From assembly GCF_003418935.1 (NCBI RefSeq), contig NZ_QVMT01000024.1, positions 1 to 35,611 of the forward strand: a stretch of DNA of 35,611 nucleotides, in the 5' to 3' direction. Positions 1-10,700 of this stretch are shown in pieces. A program made the position numbers and the translations under genes. Each line of letters begins with the position of its first letter. The stretch's first letter is position 1. Origin of the DNA: Emticicia sp. C21 (GTDB lineage: Bacteria; Bacteroidota; Bacteroidia; Cytophagales; Spirosomataceae). A model generated the notes under the pieces. The model did no database searches, was not told where the DNA came from, and saw nothing but the letters and a program-made list of their open reading frames with translations.

Positions 1-119
1 TCTAAAATTACATAAATTGCAATCGTGCTATCTTTTAGCATGAGTCCTTGTTAGTTTTTTGTTCGCACCTCAAAATTACTTGGACTCTCTTTTTTATCTA
101 TGACAAGTAGCAACTTAAG

Positions 120-644
120 TTAATTAATAGGATTATCTATAATAAACTTAGACGCTTCCAGGAGGCTGCCGAAACGGTAGTCGGCCAATTCAGTATTCTC
201 TTTTCCTGTGGCAATGTGTATGGTTTTTACACCTGCTTTCATACCAGCTTTTACGTCTCTTTCAGCATCTCCAATCATATACGAATGAGTGGTGTCAATA
301 TTATATTTGGCAATGGCTTTTTCCAGCATCAGCGAATCCGGCTTGCGCAATAATGATTCAGAAGAATATTGAGGGTGATGTTTACAGAAATAGATATCGT
401 CTATGACACCTCCGCATTGGCTTTGTAGAAAATCATAGCAGTTCAGTACATCTTCCTGAGAGTAAATCCCTTTGGCGATTCCTGCCTGATTGGTAACGAC
501 AATCAGTAAATAGCCTGCTTTCTTTAATAAATTCAGGCCATCTACCACTCCTTCGGGAATGATATAATCTTCTATTTTATAAACATAATCAACCCGATCT
601 TCGTTGAGTACTCCGTCGCGATCAAGGAAAATGCACTTTTGCAT
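120..644 (-). CDS. gmhB: D-glycero-D-manno-heptose 1,7-bisphosphate 7-phosphatase-like HAD hydrolase
   Basis: A 174-residue HAD-IIIA phosphatase, the usual size for GmhB, which removes the 7-phosphate during ADP-heptose synthesis for the lipopolysaccharide core. Visible motifs are DRDGVLN at residues 8-14 (nucleophile Asp8, acid/base Asp10), TNQAGIAKG at 51-59 and GDAERD at 125-130 (metal-binding acids). Known GmhB proteins carry a zinc loop of the form CxH...CxC. Here the first half is present (Cys87, His89), but the second Cys pair is replaced by Ser and Leu just before ArgLysPro at 100-102, so the zinc site looks lost. The ATG follows a promoter-like sequence about 100 bp upstream. No other heptose gene lies nearby. 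The fold is certain; the exact sugar phosphate substrate is inferred. Confidence 0.85.
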   Translation of the reverse strand: MQKCIFLDRDGVLNEDRVDYVYKIEDYIIPEGVVDGLNLLKKAGYLLIVVTNQAGIAKGIYSQEDVLNCYDFLQSQCGGVIDDIYFCKHHPQYSSESLLRKPDSLMLEKAIAKYNIDTTHSYMIGDAERDVKAGMKAGVKTIHIATGKENTELADYRFGSLLEASKFIIDNPIN

Positions 645-749
645 ATATAAAATTAGGTTAGTAATGTGTGAATATTTAATATTACAAATTAAAGAAAAAA
701 TATGATAAATTGTAGCTAAAATCTTCTGAAAATTTTATTTATCATTCTT

Positions 750-780
750 CAAATTTATAAAGCATAAAATTTCACTCCAA
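750..780 (-). promoter_or_regulatory. Candidate Bacteroidota-type promoter for the gmhB-like gene
   Basis: Read on the minus strand, TTG at 778-780 is followed after 20 bp by TAAATTTG at 750-757, matching the -33 TTG and -7 TAnnTTTG elements of the Bacteroidota housekeeping promoter. It would give a leader of about 100 nt before the ATG at 644. The rest of 645-857 is AT-rich, with no other signal seen. Confidence 0.5.
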
Positions 781-857
781 TCAATTGAGGATTAACTGAT
801 TCATATTTAACATGAATTGAGTAATTTGTGCTTATTAGAATGTGAATTTGGTGTAAA

Positions 858-2513
858 TTAAATAGATTTAGCGGCATCACGTCCGGCGGTACGCCCTGAA
901 AAAATGCAACCCCCTAAAAATGTTCCCTCCAGAGCCCGATAACCATGCATACCTCCGCCACCAAATCCTGCTACTTCGCCTGCGGCATATAAACCTTTTA
1001 CAATTTCACCATGAGTGTCCAAAACACGCCCAGATAAATCAGTCTGCAAGCCACCTAAGGTTTTACGAGTCAGGATATGCAGCCTGACAGCAATTAATGG
1101 CCCGAATTTCGGATCTAGTATTTGATGCAACTTAGCGGTTCGAATTAATTTGTCTCCTATGTATTGTCTAGCCCCACGGATGGCTGTAATCTGCATGTCT
1201 TTATTGAATTTATTACTAACCTGTCCATCACGGGCTGTAATCTCCGCTTTCAGGCTTGTTAAATCAATCAGGTTATCGCCTGTCAGCTCATTCATGGCCT
1301 TTACCAAATCTTCCAGATTATCTTTTACTATAAAGTCTGCTCCATGCGTTTTAAATGCTTCCACCGGGCCAGGGGCTAGTTTTCCTCCGGCCCGACCTAA
1401 TACCTGTAGCCAATCCTTATTGGTTAAATCAGGGTTTTGCTCAGAGCCTGATAGAGCAAATTCTTTCTTGATAATAGCTTGATTGAGAACAAACCAAGTA
1501 TAATCATGCCCTGTCTGGCGGATATGTTGAAGCGTACCCAATGTATCAAAGCCGGGAAATAAAGGTACTGGTAAACGTTTGCCTTTGGCATCAAACCATA
1601 AGGATGATGGTCCGGGCAAAATCCTAATACCATGCTGATGCCAGATAGGAGCCCAGTTCTGGATTCCTTCTGTATAATGCCACATGCGGTCTCGGTTGAT
1701 GAGATTCGCTCCTGCATTTTCTGAAATGGCCAACATACGTCCATCCACGTGTTCGGGAACTCCTGAGAGCATGTGTTTAGGCGGCTCCCCTAACCTTTTC
1801 GGCCAGTTCTGGCGAACAAGCTCATGATTAGCCCCTATACCTCCAGAAGTTACAATGACAGCTTGCGCATGGAAAGTAAAATTATCAATAATCACACGAG
1901 AGCTTTTCTCTCCACGCTTCACATCGCTTGATTCTAAGACTTCTCCCTGTATACCGATAACTGATTTATTTTTTACGATTAATTCATTAACTCTATGACG
2001 AAACTTCAAGGTAATTAATCCTTTTTTTACAGCCTCTCTAACCCGATATTCAAAGGGAGCTAAAACCCCTGGCCCTGTGCCCCAGGTAACATGGAATCTT
2101 GGTACAGAATTACCATGCCCGATAGCACCGTAACCACCGCGCTCAGCCCATCCTACAATCGGAAAGAATTTGATACCTTGTTGCCTCAACCACGACCTCT
2201 TTTCTCCGGCTGCAAAACCAACGTAGGCTTCTGCCCATTTTCTAGGCCACTCATCTTCCGGCCTGTCAAATTGAGCCGTTCCCATCCAATCAGTCAAAGC
2301 CAATTCATGTGAGTCTTTAATCCCAAGCCGACGTTGTTCGGGTGAATCAACCAGAAATAAACCTCCAAACGACCAGAAGGCTTGCCCACCCATGCTCTGC
2401 TCAGGTTCCTGATCAACAATAATTACTTTTTTTCCTGCATCAGCCAGTTCTGCGGCTGCTACCAGGCCCGCCAATCCGGCACCAACAATGATCACATCGG
2501 TTGTGGTTTGCAT
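858..2513 (-). CDS. KstD-like FAD-binding dehydrogenase
   Basis: A flavoprotein of 551 residues from the chosen start. The N-terminus has the dinucleotide-binding GAGLAG at residues 11-16 and an acidic residue at the end of the second strand. The C-terminus has a second FAD contact around GLYAAGEVAGFGGGG followed by GYRALEGTFLGG. This is the fumarate reductase/3-ketosteroid dehydrogenase superfamily, in the group annotated 'FAD-binding dehydrogenase'; the substrate cannot be read from sequence. The frame extends upstream to an ATG at 2591, only 3 bp after the preceding stop, which would add 26 basic, hydrophobic residues. I chose the ATG at 2513 because the Rossmann strand starts right after it; coupled initiation at 2591 remains possible. 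The gene follows an FMN-dependent hydroxyacid oxidase on the same strand, so the two are probably cotranscribed. Confidence 0.85.
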   Translation of the reverse strand: MQTTTDVIIVGAGLAGLVAAAELADAGKKVIIVDQEPEQSMGGQAFWSFGGLFLVDSPEQRRLGIKDSHELALTDWMGTAQFDRPEDEWPRKWAEAYVGFAAGEKRSWLRQQGIKFFPIVGWAERGGYGAIGHGNSVPRFHVTWGTGPGVLAPFEYRVREAVKKGLITLKFRHRVNELIVKNKSVIGIQGEVLESSDVKRGEKSSRVIIDNFTFHAQAVIVTSGGIGANHELVRQNWPKRLGEPPKHMLSGVPEHVDGRMLAISENAGANLINRDRMWHYTEGIQNWAPIWHQHGIRILPGPSSLWFDAKGKRLPVPLFPGFDTLGTLQHIRQTGHDYTWFVLNQAIIKKEFALSGSEQNPDLTNKDWLQVLGRAGGKLAPGPVEAFKTHGADFIVKDNLEDLVKAMNELTGDNLIDLTSLKAEITARDGQVSNKFNKDMQITAIRGARQYIGDKLIRTAKLHQILDPKFGPLIAVRLHILTRKTLGGLQTDLSGRVLDTHGEIVKGLYAAGEVAGFGGGGMHGYRALEGTFLGGCIFSGRTAGRDAAKSI

Positions 2514-2594
2514 ATATTTTAAGTTTATGAGAATCTTAGGGAATAGGGTTGTGATTAAAATTCTGAATTTCCGTATTATAACGATTGACATTTG

Positions 2595-3869
2595 TTATGA
2601 ATAAGTGACACAATCAGGGGTTATTTCTACAATATTTTTACAGCCGGATAAGCCCATTGTCAATTCAAAATCTGATATGAAATTTCTTAAAACTTCATAA
2701 ACCCCTCTTTCGCCACCTATGGCTAATCCATACACATAAGGCCGACCGATGGAAACCGCAGTTGCTCCCATAGCTAATGCTTTAAAAACATCAGCTCCCG
2801 AACGAATTCCACTATCAATAATAATCGGTAATTTGCCTTTTACTACCTTAGCAATAGCTGGTAAAGCTTCAAAAGAGCTGATTGAACCATCTACCTGTCG
2901 ACCGCCGTGGTTAGAGATAAATATTCCATCCATGCCATAATCTATCGCTTTCTGAGCATCATCAGTTGCCAGAATACCTTTCAGGATAATGGGCAAATGT
3001 GTTTGCTTTCGAAGCCAGGCTAAATCCTCCCAGGTAGTGGCAGCATTGGAGTATAAACCAGTAAAATGGCGTATGGCAGACATGGGCTTACCTGATTTCA
3101 ATTTCTTCAAAAAGCCTGAACCTGGGTAATTGTTAACCATCTTGATTAATCCCTGGATGGTTTTTAAGGTAATTCGCTGCTTGGTAGAAGGGATAATATT
3201 CTGCTCCATTAATTGTTGAAAAACAGGGTCGGAAGTGTATTGGGCAATACCTTTGCCCTCTAAAAATGGGAGAGAAGCCAGATCAAGGTCACGTATCCGC
3301 CAGCCAAGCATCGTTGTATCAAGTGTTACTACTATGCCTAAGCAACCACATTTTTCTGCTCTTTTTATAAGACTAGTTACCAATTCTCTTGATTTCGACC
3401 AGTATAACTGGAAAAAACGTGGACTATCACCCATGACTCCCGCCGTTTGTTCCATCGGATAAGAAGCCTGATTTGAAAAAATATAAGGGATATTGAGACT
3501 ACTGGCGGCTCTTGCTACGGCTAAATCAGCGTCGGTGTGCGCCATTTCCAATACTCCGATAGGAGATATGAATAGGGGGGTGTAAAATTTATGCCCTAAT
3601 AACTGAATGCTCGTATCACGATTTTCCACATTCCTCAACATTCTTGGCACAATCTTGCAAGCCTCAAAAGCACTTCTATTCGCACGCATGGTGCTTTCAT
3701 TGCCCGCTCCCCCAGCGATATAGGCAAAAGATTTAGCTGATAGCTTGTACTTAGCGGCTGATTCAAGGGCTTCATAGCTTATTTTGACTTTCTGACTGAT
3801 ACCAGCAAAACCATTCAGATAAATCTGCCTTTGCCAATCAAGAGCTGATAGGGGTTGTGCACTGTTCAT
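2595..3869 (-). CDS. FMN-dependent alpha-hydroxyacid oxidase (lactate 2-monooxygenase/lactate oxidase type)
   Basis: A 424-residue TIM-barrel flavoprotein of the glycolate oxidase/lactate oxidase/mandelate dehydrogenase family, which oxidises 2-hydroxyacids through FMN. The catalytic-base motif SNHGGRQVDG is present (His321), as are the FMN-phosphate segment DSGIRSGADVFKALAMGA, the GRPYVYGLA segment and the N-terminal YIAGGAGNE. The length and an insertion in the middle (roughly residues 195-250) fit the lactate 2-monooxygenase-like branch better than the shorter lactate dehydrogenase LldD. No signal peptide is seen, so it should be cytoplasmic. It is the first gene of a two-gene unit with the FAD dehydrogenase; the pairing of two flavin oxidoreductases suggests consecutive oxidations, but the substrate is unknown. 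Confidence 0.88.
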   Translation of the reverse strand: MNSAQPLSALDWQRQIYLNGFAGISQKVKISYEALESAAKYKLSAKSFAYIAGGAGNESTMRANRSAFEACKIVPRMLRNVENRDTSIQLLGHKFYTPLFISPIGVLEMAHTDADLAVARAASSLNIPYIFSNQASYPMEQTAGVMGDSPRFFQLYWSKSRELVTSLIKRAEKCGCLGIVVTLDTTMLGWRIRDLDLASLPFLEGKGIAQYTSDPVFQQLMEQNIIPSTKQRITLKTIQGLIKMVNNYPGSGFLKKLKSGKPMSAIRHFTGLYSNAATTWEDLAWLRKQTHLPIILKGILATDDAQKAIDYGMDGIFISNHGGRQVDGSISSFEALPAIAKVVKGKLPIIIDSGIRSGADVFKALAMGATAVSIGRPYVYGLAIGGERGVYEVLRNFISDFELTMGLSGCKNIVEITPDCVTYS

Positions 3870-3980
3870 AGATGCGAAGTCATTAGGGTTGATTCAAGAA
3901 ATCAGAATAGATAAAGCAATATTAAAAAAAATCAGATAGTTTATCATCATTTTTTGCATAATGATTGTGGTAAATGGCTT

Positions 3981-4034
3981 AGCTAACCGTGCCACGCTCT
4001 TATACGGACGAGTAGAAGCGTGGCACGGTAGGCT
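3981..4034. repeat. REP-like imperfect palindrome between genes
   Basis: Arms ACCGTGCCACGCT (3986-3998) and AGCGTGGCACGGT (4017-4029) are perfect 13-bp inverted repeats around an 18-bp centre. A further AGC/GCT pair (3981-3983 and 4032-4034) lies outside a 2-nt internal loop. It is much richer in G+C than its surroundings and has no T-run, so it is unlike the terminator that follows at 4042. Size and shape fit a REP element or a small non-autonomous palindromic repeat; no second copy occurs in this window. Confidence 0.45.
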
Positions 4035-4041
4035 GTAAACA

Positions 4042-4075
4042 AAAAAGTCCTGCCTCGTGAGAAGCAGGACTTTTT
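4042..4075 (-). terminator. Intrinsic terminator of the first TonB-dependent receptor gene
   Basis: A perfect 12-bp stem, AAAAAGTCCTGC (4042-4053) with GCAGGACTTTTT (4064-4075), encloses a 10-nt loop, and a T-run borders the stem on either strand. It lies 22 bp after the receptor stop codon. The terminator of the paralogous receptor at 7649-7684 has nearly the same stem and the same CTCGT loop start. Confidence 0.85.
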
Positions 4076-4097
4076 ATAATGATTAGCTAACTAAATC

Positions 4098-7000
4098 TTA
4101 GTTGAAGATATAACGAAGACCTAACTGCATTTGCCATACGTCATCAATTGTTTTTGATTTAACAAATGAATCACGAAGCAAGATAGTTTCATTAACTGTT
4201 TTTCCGTCAACGCCAACGGTTGAAATAACCTGAGTATTCATACGATAAACCGGGTTACCAGAAGCATCAACACTTGCTAATACTAATGGGTTGTTTGAAG
4301 TAATTGAGTTACCTACACCCCATGAGTCGTTAACCAGGTTACCTACGTTATAAATATCCGCTCTTACACGAATGATATTTTTCTTGTTATTTTTACCAAC
4401 TTTTACAAAGAAATCCTGTTCAACTGATAAATCGAAACGAGTTAACCAAGGGTAGAAGCCTGCATTACGTTCCGCATATTGTCCACGACGAGTTGACAAG
4501 TATGGGTTTTTAGCAAGAAATGATTCGAATGCTTCTGCTTGTTGTTGAGCAGTGAAAGTTTTACCACCTGTAGTTAGCGTAGTGAACATTAGGTCAGATG
4601 CTTTTGCAGGTACAAATAGAAGGTCGTTGATCTGACCATCGCCATTCATATCGTTTGAATAACCATAAGAGATTTTACCACCACTTTGTGAAGTACCACC
4701 TAAAGTAATCATAGTAGAACCACCGATTTTACCACCATATTCGATTCTGTAACTTGCATATCCTACAAAACGGTGACGTAAATCGTTATCAGCATATCCT
4801 AATGTATTGTAGTTTACACCACCTACAGCAGGTATATTCGCATTTACAGTACTGTTCGCTTCTGAAAGGTTTCTGGCAATACCATAAGTATAACCCAACA
4901 TGGCACCAAATCCTTTTGTGATAGGTTTCTCTAATTTGAATGTAAGCGAAGAAGCATTGCCTAAATCAGTATTACTTAAGATATAAGCACTATTGATTTG
5001 TGGGTTATAAAAACGATTTGCTGTAGCTGCAGCACCAGTTAAACCAGAAGCAGGGTAACGGTCACGGCCATCAGGACCGGCAAATTTACCATTTGGTGTT
5101 TTAAGGTTAGCATCAAAATAATAAGTAGCATTAAGGTTCTTATTATAGATAAACTCTGCTGTAAAAATTAAGCCTGCAAATGGTAATCTTTGATCGATAG
5201 CGATGTTTGATTTCCATACCTGAGGGAATTTCAAATTCTCGTCAGAGGCGTTAACGTTATAGCCTGTAATTTTTGCCAAGTCAGTAGTAGCAGGCGTATA
5301 CTTAGTTGGGTCGAGTGTAAACGGATAATTAGCAGCAGCACTACCTGTTACGTTTACTAGACCGATATTTACACCATTGTTACCTAATTGATTAGAGATT
5401 AATACATAAGGCATTCTACCTAAGAAAATACCACTACCACCACGAATCTGAGTAGTTTTATTGCCTGTTACATCCCAGTTAAAGCCAATACGTGGAGAAG
5501 CATATAATCTTGATTTTGGCATATTGGCAGTATTAACTCTATAATTGCCACCTGTTGGCGTTTTGAATTGCAAGCCTGCAACAATTTCATTGGCATAATC
5601 TACTGCAGTTGGAGCAATAGCTATATAATCACCTCTTACACCATAAGTTACTTTGAAGTTATTTGAAACCTGAAAATCATCTTGTAAATACAAACTTGTT
5701 GTATTTACTTTCAATGTTTGCCAAGGTTTTTGGCCACCGTCTAACAAGGTATAACGATAGTTAAATCTGTTGATTTCAACAGGAGAAGTAGCCAGATTCG
5801 GATTAGCTTTATAAGCTAAGGCAGCAGTTTTGAAATCCTCAATTGAGTTGAATGTCCAGACACCATTAGATGCATAGAAGAACAAGTTATTTGATGTAAA
5901 GTGTTCGTAAGCAGCACCTGCAGTAAGTGTATGCTTACCTGCAAAAATAGTGAAGTTATCTGTGATATTCAAAGTAGAATAATCCAGTTTGTTATCAGGG
6001 GTGAATGGGTCAAAACCAACCGTAGTATAAGTTGAACCATCTTTCAGAATGTCAATCGTTGGGAATAGTTGTGTACGATACACACGGTTTTCAAGCTGCT
6101 TGTTATACGTAGCAATGAAGTTATTCGCAAATTTACTTTTGAACGTTGAGTTTAATTCGGCTACAATTGAACGTGTATTATCCTGAATTTTATAACCTGA
6201 GTTCTGCGTAGAAATAGCAGTAGCTAGGTTATTACGGTTACCGTTACCAGCTGTATTTGCACTATTAGAGTTACTGATGATAGCGTCTGATTCTGAATTG
6301 TGGTGAGAATAACGGATAGTTAACTTGTTATTATCGTTGATGTTATAATCAATACGAGTCAGGAATTTCTTAGAGTCTACTTCATTGTTATAACGATCAA
6401 TTGCTCCCATATCAAAATTGAAGTTAGTCTTCATGAAAGATGATAGGTCTTGTAGGTCAGCAGCGGTTGTTCGAGAGATATTACCCGTTGCACCATTACC
6501 ATTAGCTACCCAGTCCAAAGCCGGACGAGCACCTTTTACCATCTCAGCATTTACGAAGAAGAATAACTTATTTTTAAGGATCGGGCCACCTACACGGAAA
6601 CCGAAAGTTTCTTCTTTGAAAGTAAGCGCAGGAATTTTATTTCCGGCAGCTGTTTTACCTATTAAATCCTGGCTTTTCATGAATCCATATACCGAACCAG
6701 AATAATCGTTCGTTCCTGAACGGGTTACAGCATTAATACCAGCACCAGCAAAACCTGACTGACGAACATCGAAAGGAGCAATGTTGATTTGTACTTCATC
6801 AATTGCATCTAAAGAAATAGCTGTAGTACCTGTACGACCACCCGCTTGTGCCTGAGTACCTAAACCGAAACCATTGTTAAATACTGAACCGTCGATAGTA
6901 AAGTTATTATAACGGCTATCCTGACCACCAAACGAACGACCATTGCTATAAGCATTGTATTTTGTGATGTCGTTGATGTTACGTCCTAATGTTGGAAGAC

Positions 7001-7451
7001 GAATGATGTTTTCGCGGCTAAGTGTAGTTGCAGCACCCGTACGTTCAGAACTGAAAATGTCGCTTCTGGCAGCAGTTACATTAACCTCTTGCAAAACAGA
7101 GCCTTCTTCGTCCATTTTAATGTCAACGTTAGAAGCAGTTCCTAAACTGGTAATGATACCCTCTTTAGAAGCGTCTTTAAAACCAACAAAAGTTGCAGTA
7201 ACTTTAAAAGGACCACCGATGCGAACAGCAGGAAGTACGTAACGGCCAGTGGCATTAGTGATAGTACCATACTTAGTACCAGATGGTTCGTGGATAGCAA
7301 CAACTGTTGCACCCGGAAGAGCTGAGCCGTCAGCCGCAGTTACAACACCACTAATTGAAGAGGTAGTAACCTGGCCATAGCCTTGAAAAGCAAAGAAAAT
7401 CCCTACGAGAAGTGTAAAGGCTCCTCGCAAAAAAGTAAATTTTTGCATCAT
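4098..7451 (-). CDS. TonB-dependent receptor, Oar-like, with N-terminal carboxypeptidase-regulatory-like domain
   Basis: A 1117-residue outer-membrane beta-barrel. Residues 1-27 form a signal peptide ending GYGQ. Residues about 31-112 are a CarboxypepD_reg-like beta-sandwich ([16 protein letters not shown]). A plug domain follows at about 130-250 with [11 protein letters not shown] and [13 protein letters not shown], then a long barrel ending in the aromatic-rich LRYIFN. The architecture is that of Oar-like receptors, which take up or export large ligands using TonB energy; no SusD partner is adjacent, so a SusC role is not supported. [11 protein letters not shown] segment at about residues 934-943 resembles an EF-hand calcium loop in an extracellular region. 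The start is MMQKF, matching the paralogue upstream. Its own leader and terminator resemble those of the paralogue, so it is probably a monocistronic product of a tandem duplication. The ligand is unknown. Confidence 0.92.
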   Translation of the reverse strand: MMQKFTFLRGAFTLLVGIFFAFQGYGQVTTSSISGVVTAADGSALPGATVVAIHEPSGTKYGTITNATGRYVLPAVRIGGPFKVTATFVGFKDASKEGIITSLGTASNVDIKMDEEGSVLQEVNVTAARSDIFSSERTGAATTLSRENIIRLPTLGRNINDITKYNAYSNGRSFGGQDSRYNNFTIDGSVFNNGFGLGTQAQAGGRTGTTAISLDAIDEVQINIAPFDVRQSGFAGAGINAVTRSGTNDYSGSVYGFMKSQDLIGKTAAGNKIPALTFKEETFGFRVGGPILKNKLFFFVNAEMVKGARPALDWVANGNGATGNISRTTAADLQDLSSFMKTNFNFDMGAIDRYNNEVDSKKFLTRIDYNINDNNKLTIRYSHHNSESDAIISNSNSANTAGNGNRNNLATAISTQNSGYKIQDNTRSIVAELNSTFKSKFANNFIATYNKQLENRVYRTQLFPTIDILKDGSTYTTVGFDPFTPDNKLDYSTLNITDNFTIFAGKHTLTAGAAYEHFTSNNLFFYASNGVWTFNSIEDFKTAALAYKANPNLATSPVEINRFNYRYTLLDGGQKPWQTLKVNTTSLYLQDDFQVSNNFKVTYGVRGDYIAIAPTAVDYANEIVAGLQFKTPTGGNYRVNTANMPKSRLYASPRIGFNWDVTGNKTTQIRGGSGIFLGRMPYVLISNQLGNNGVNIGLVNVTGSAAANYPFTLDPTKYTPATTDLAKITGYNVNASDENLKFPQVWKSNIAIDQRLPFAGLIFTAEFIYNKNLNATYYFDANLKTPNGKFAGPDGRDRYPASGLTGAAATANRFYNPQINSAYILSNTDLGNASSLTFKLEKPITKGFGAMLGYTYGIARNLSEANSTVNANIPAVGGVNYNTLGYADNDLRHRFVGYASYRIEYGGKIGGSTMITLGGTSQSGGKISYGYSNDMNGDGQINDLLFVPAKASDLMFTTLTTGGKTFTAQQQAEAFESFLAKNPYLSTRRGQYAERNAGFYPWLTRFDLSVEQDFFVKVGKNNKKNIIRVRADIYNVGNLVNDSWGVGNSITSNNPLVLASVDASGNPVYRMNTQVISTVGVDGKTVNETILLRDSFVKSKTIDDVWQMQLGLRYIFN

Positions 7452-7509
7452 GTTTTTTGGAGTTAGAAATGTTTGAAGTTAAAATCATCAAGCAAGTTAT
7501 ATTGCAATA

Positions 7510-7572
7510 CAAAGGTCTTAAAAAATTTCCCTAAAAAAAACAAGCACTTATATATTTCCTTAACATAAGTGC
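7510..7572 (-). promoter_or_regulatory. Leader of receptor 1: hairpin, T-run and candidate -7 box
   Basis: On the minus strand, GCACTTAT (7565-7572) pairs with ATAAGTGC (7544-7551) across a 13-nt loop, followed by TTG and eight T residues. Some 23 bp after that TTG comes GACCTTTG (7510-7517), one base from the TAnnTTTG -7 element and about 60 bp before the ATG. The same order is present before the paralogue at 11006-11069. The hairpin may end upstream transcription or serve as an operator; the sequence does not decide. Confidence 0.45.
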
Positions 7573-7648
7573 CTGATTTATAGTATTTTATGAGATATTT
7601 AATAGAAAATATTGTTTAAGTGCTACTATTTGAAAAACATTTAACATA

Positions 7649-7684
7649 AAAAAAATCCTGCCTCGTAAAAAGCAGGATTTTTTT
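7649..7684 (-). terminator. Intrinsic terminator of the second TonB-dependent receptor gene
   Basis: A 13-bp stem with a TCCTGC core (7649-7661) and its complement GCAGGA (7672-7684) encloses the 10-nt loop CTCGTAAAAA, with a T-run on either strand. It lies 22 bp downstream of the receptor stop codon, the same distance as for the other receptor. Confidence 0.85.
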
Positions 7685-7706
7685 GCAATATGAGCTATGT
7701 TTAATC

Positions 7707-10700
7707 TTAATTGAATATATAACGAAGACCAATTTGGGCTCCCCAGGTATTAGTAGCAACCGGGTTAAGTTCAAAAGTTTCAGTTGGTAGTTTACCATTT
7801 ACTTCAACCATCTGGAACATTGGCTGACCACTTGCATTTAGTTTCGTGTATCTTAAAATCGCACCATTGTTAACCACCTGGCGGTAACGATTACCCCAAC
7901 TAGAGTTTAACAAATTACCGATATTAAGAACGTCAACACTTAATTGAAGTGTGTTTCTCTGACCTTTTACATTAATGAAGAAATCCTGCAATAGTCTGAA
8001 GTCAAAACGGTTAACCCATGGCATAAGACCTTTATTTCTTTCTACATATTCTCCTTTAATGCTGCTCAGATACTTATCATTGTTTACTAAATTAAAGAAA
8101 GCAGTTGCTTGTTGCTGTGCAGTATATTTAACAGCCCCACTTGCTACAACGTCTTCAAAGATAATTTCTGATTCATTAGCAGGCACATACAATAAGTCTG
8201 CACCATTGATACCGTCAGCATTCAGGTCACCATTATATACATAAGATACACGGCCTTGATGTGAACCCTGGTAGAACAACGAAACAGTTGTAGCAAGGAA
8301 TTTAGTATATTCAAATCTGTATGAGGCAGAACCAACTATGCGATGAGGGACTGCAAACTCGCTGAATGCCAACGGTAAGTCATTCAAACTTCCAACAGCT
8401 CTGTTATTAGACCACGCTGAAGCCGCTTGTGAACCTGGGTTACCAGTTAGGTCTTTTACATTATTGAAGGCATAAGCGATGCTTCCAAAGAAGTTTCTAT
8501 AACGTTTTTTAGCTTCCGCAGTGATTGTCCAGCCACCACCGTTTTTAGTGTTGTCAAGTACCATCGCTTCAGTGATAGCCGTATTTACTCTTCTGGTTGA
8601 AGAGCTGTAAAGAGGTCTTTTATCAGGTCCGGTAAGATTTCCTATCGGATTATTCAAGTTTACATTTCTTTGATAAACTGTTACTAAATCTTTAGAATAG
8701 ATTGCCTCTACAGTAAAATCGATATCACCGATGATTTTTTTATCTACCGCCAGGTTTGTTCTCCAGACTTGTGGCATTTTAAAGTCAGGCGAAACAGCGG
8801 CTATACTACTTGGTGCTGATTGACCTGCCACTTTAGGAAGTTTGTCTAAATGTGCTGCAGGGTCTTTGCTGAATGGGAATTTCGCAAGGTCAGTAGCGTT
8901 AACAGTTTCATAAGTAAACTGAACCATACCACTGTTGGTAGGTTGGTTAGTAAACCATACAAATGGCAAGCGGCCATTGAAGATACCAGTACCACCACGA
9001 ACCTGCCAGCCTTTGTCTGACCAGTTGAAACCAACGCGAGGGGAGAATGCAGGCTTAGATTTTGGCCACAATCCTGTATTGATTTTCTCGCCGTTTAAGA
9101 ACGTTAATTTTGAAATAGACGGGTTCTCAACAGGTGCTACCGGGTAAAATGGCATATCAACACGTACACCAGCAGTTAATTTCAATTTATTGTTCACTGC
9201 AAATTCATCTTGTAAATAAGCAGAACCCTGGCCAAATGTTAAGTCAGAAATTGGCATTTTACCATTAGGGAGCAAGCTATAAGTAAGTGCATAAGCAGCA
9301 GGAGTAGCACCATTGATGAAATCGTCTACCGAGTTGTAACGATAGTAGCTTGTACCATAGCGTAAGAAGCTATTACCAAAATACATATTTTCATAAGCGA
9401 TACCACCTAAGATCGTGTGTTTACCAGCGTAATAAGTTAGGTTATCGATGATATTCAGCGTTGGGTTTTTCACATCGTTATTGTATGAGAAAAGCTCATA
9501 ACCAAAGCTGATATAAGAGTCATTATCTTTTTTGATATCAACAAAAGGGAACAAAGAACTTTTTGAAGTACGGGTATCCTGTACTAATGTATAAGTAGCT
9601 AATAATTGATTAGATAATTTGCTACTGAATGTTGAGTTCAACTCCGCTGCCAACGAATTCACTTTGTTCAGGAAACCATAGTTTGAGTTGGCATAAGTTA
9701 AAGAGTTCTGGCTCACACGGTTTGAAGTAGAACGCGGGTTTGGCGCACTTGTACCGTTGATTAACTGATCATCAGTATTATTAACTGTCGAATAACGGAT
9801 GTTAAATTTGTGATTATTGCTGATGTTCCAGTCTAAACGGGCCGTTATTTTGTAATTCTGAAGAGTAAAGTTGTCACCATATCCTTCATAAGGACCAGTT
9901 TCGTAACCATAGGTATTTTTTAAGAAAGTAGAAACTCTTTCTAAATCTTCAGCGGTAGTTCTTGATACGTTTGTACCTGTAAGACCCGGGCGAGAAGCAA
10001 TCCAGTTAAAACCTGGTCTTACGTTTTTCTCATATTCTCCACTTACAAAGAAGAACAATTTGTTTTTGATGATAGCCCCACCAATTGTTCCACCATAGAT
10101 ATTATTGGTAGTTTTTGCAGCAGCCGGTAGTTCTGTATCACCTACTCTCGTTCCGTTGAATGATTGATCTCTGTAATAGGTATATAAGCTTCCTTTGAAT
10201 TGGTTGGTACCACTCTTAGTTACCACATTAATACCTGCACCGGTAAAGTTTGCCTGACGAACATCATAGGGAGCAATGTTTACCTGAACTTCTTCAATCG
10301 CATCTAAAGAGATGGGTTGTGCCGAACCACCAGGAAGGTTGGCATCGCTTACACCAAAGTTATTGTTAAAGTTAGCACCATCAATAGTGATATTATTGAA
10401 ACGATTATCACGTCCGGCGAAACTTGTACCATTTGATTGGGGAGTAAGACGGGTAAAATCGTTAATACTTCTGCTGATGGTTGGTAAGCTACGCAATTGA
10501 GTACCGTTAATATTTGTAGCAGCACCAGTTCTATTTGAGCTGAAAACGTCGCTTCTCGCAGATGAAATGGTCACTTCCTGAAGTGCTGTTCCTTCTTCAG
10601 AAAGTATAGCATCAACGTTAGCCGCAGTTCCTAAACTGGCGATAATTCCGTCTTTCACTATATCTTTATAACCAACAAATGTAAAAGTAACTTTGTAAGG

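Noticed and set aside
17-30. TAGCACGATTGCAA on the minus strand as a third sigma-54-like promoter
   Set aside because: Only one base separates the -24 and -12 parts instead of four, and no minus-strand gene is visible downstream.
4018-4034. TGGCACGG in the palindrome as a sigma-54 -24 element
   Set aside because: No TTGC follows at the correct spacing on either strand; the sequence is explained by the inverted repeat.
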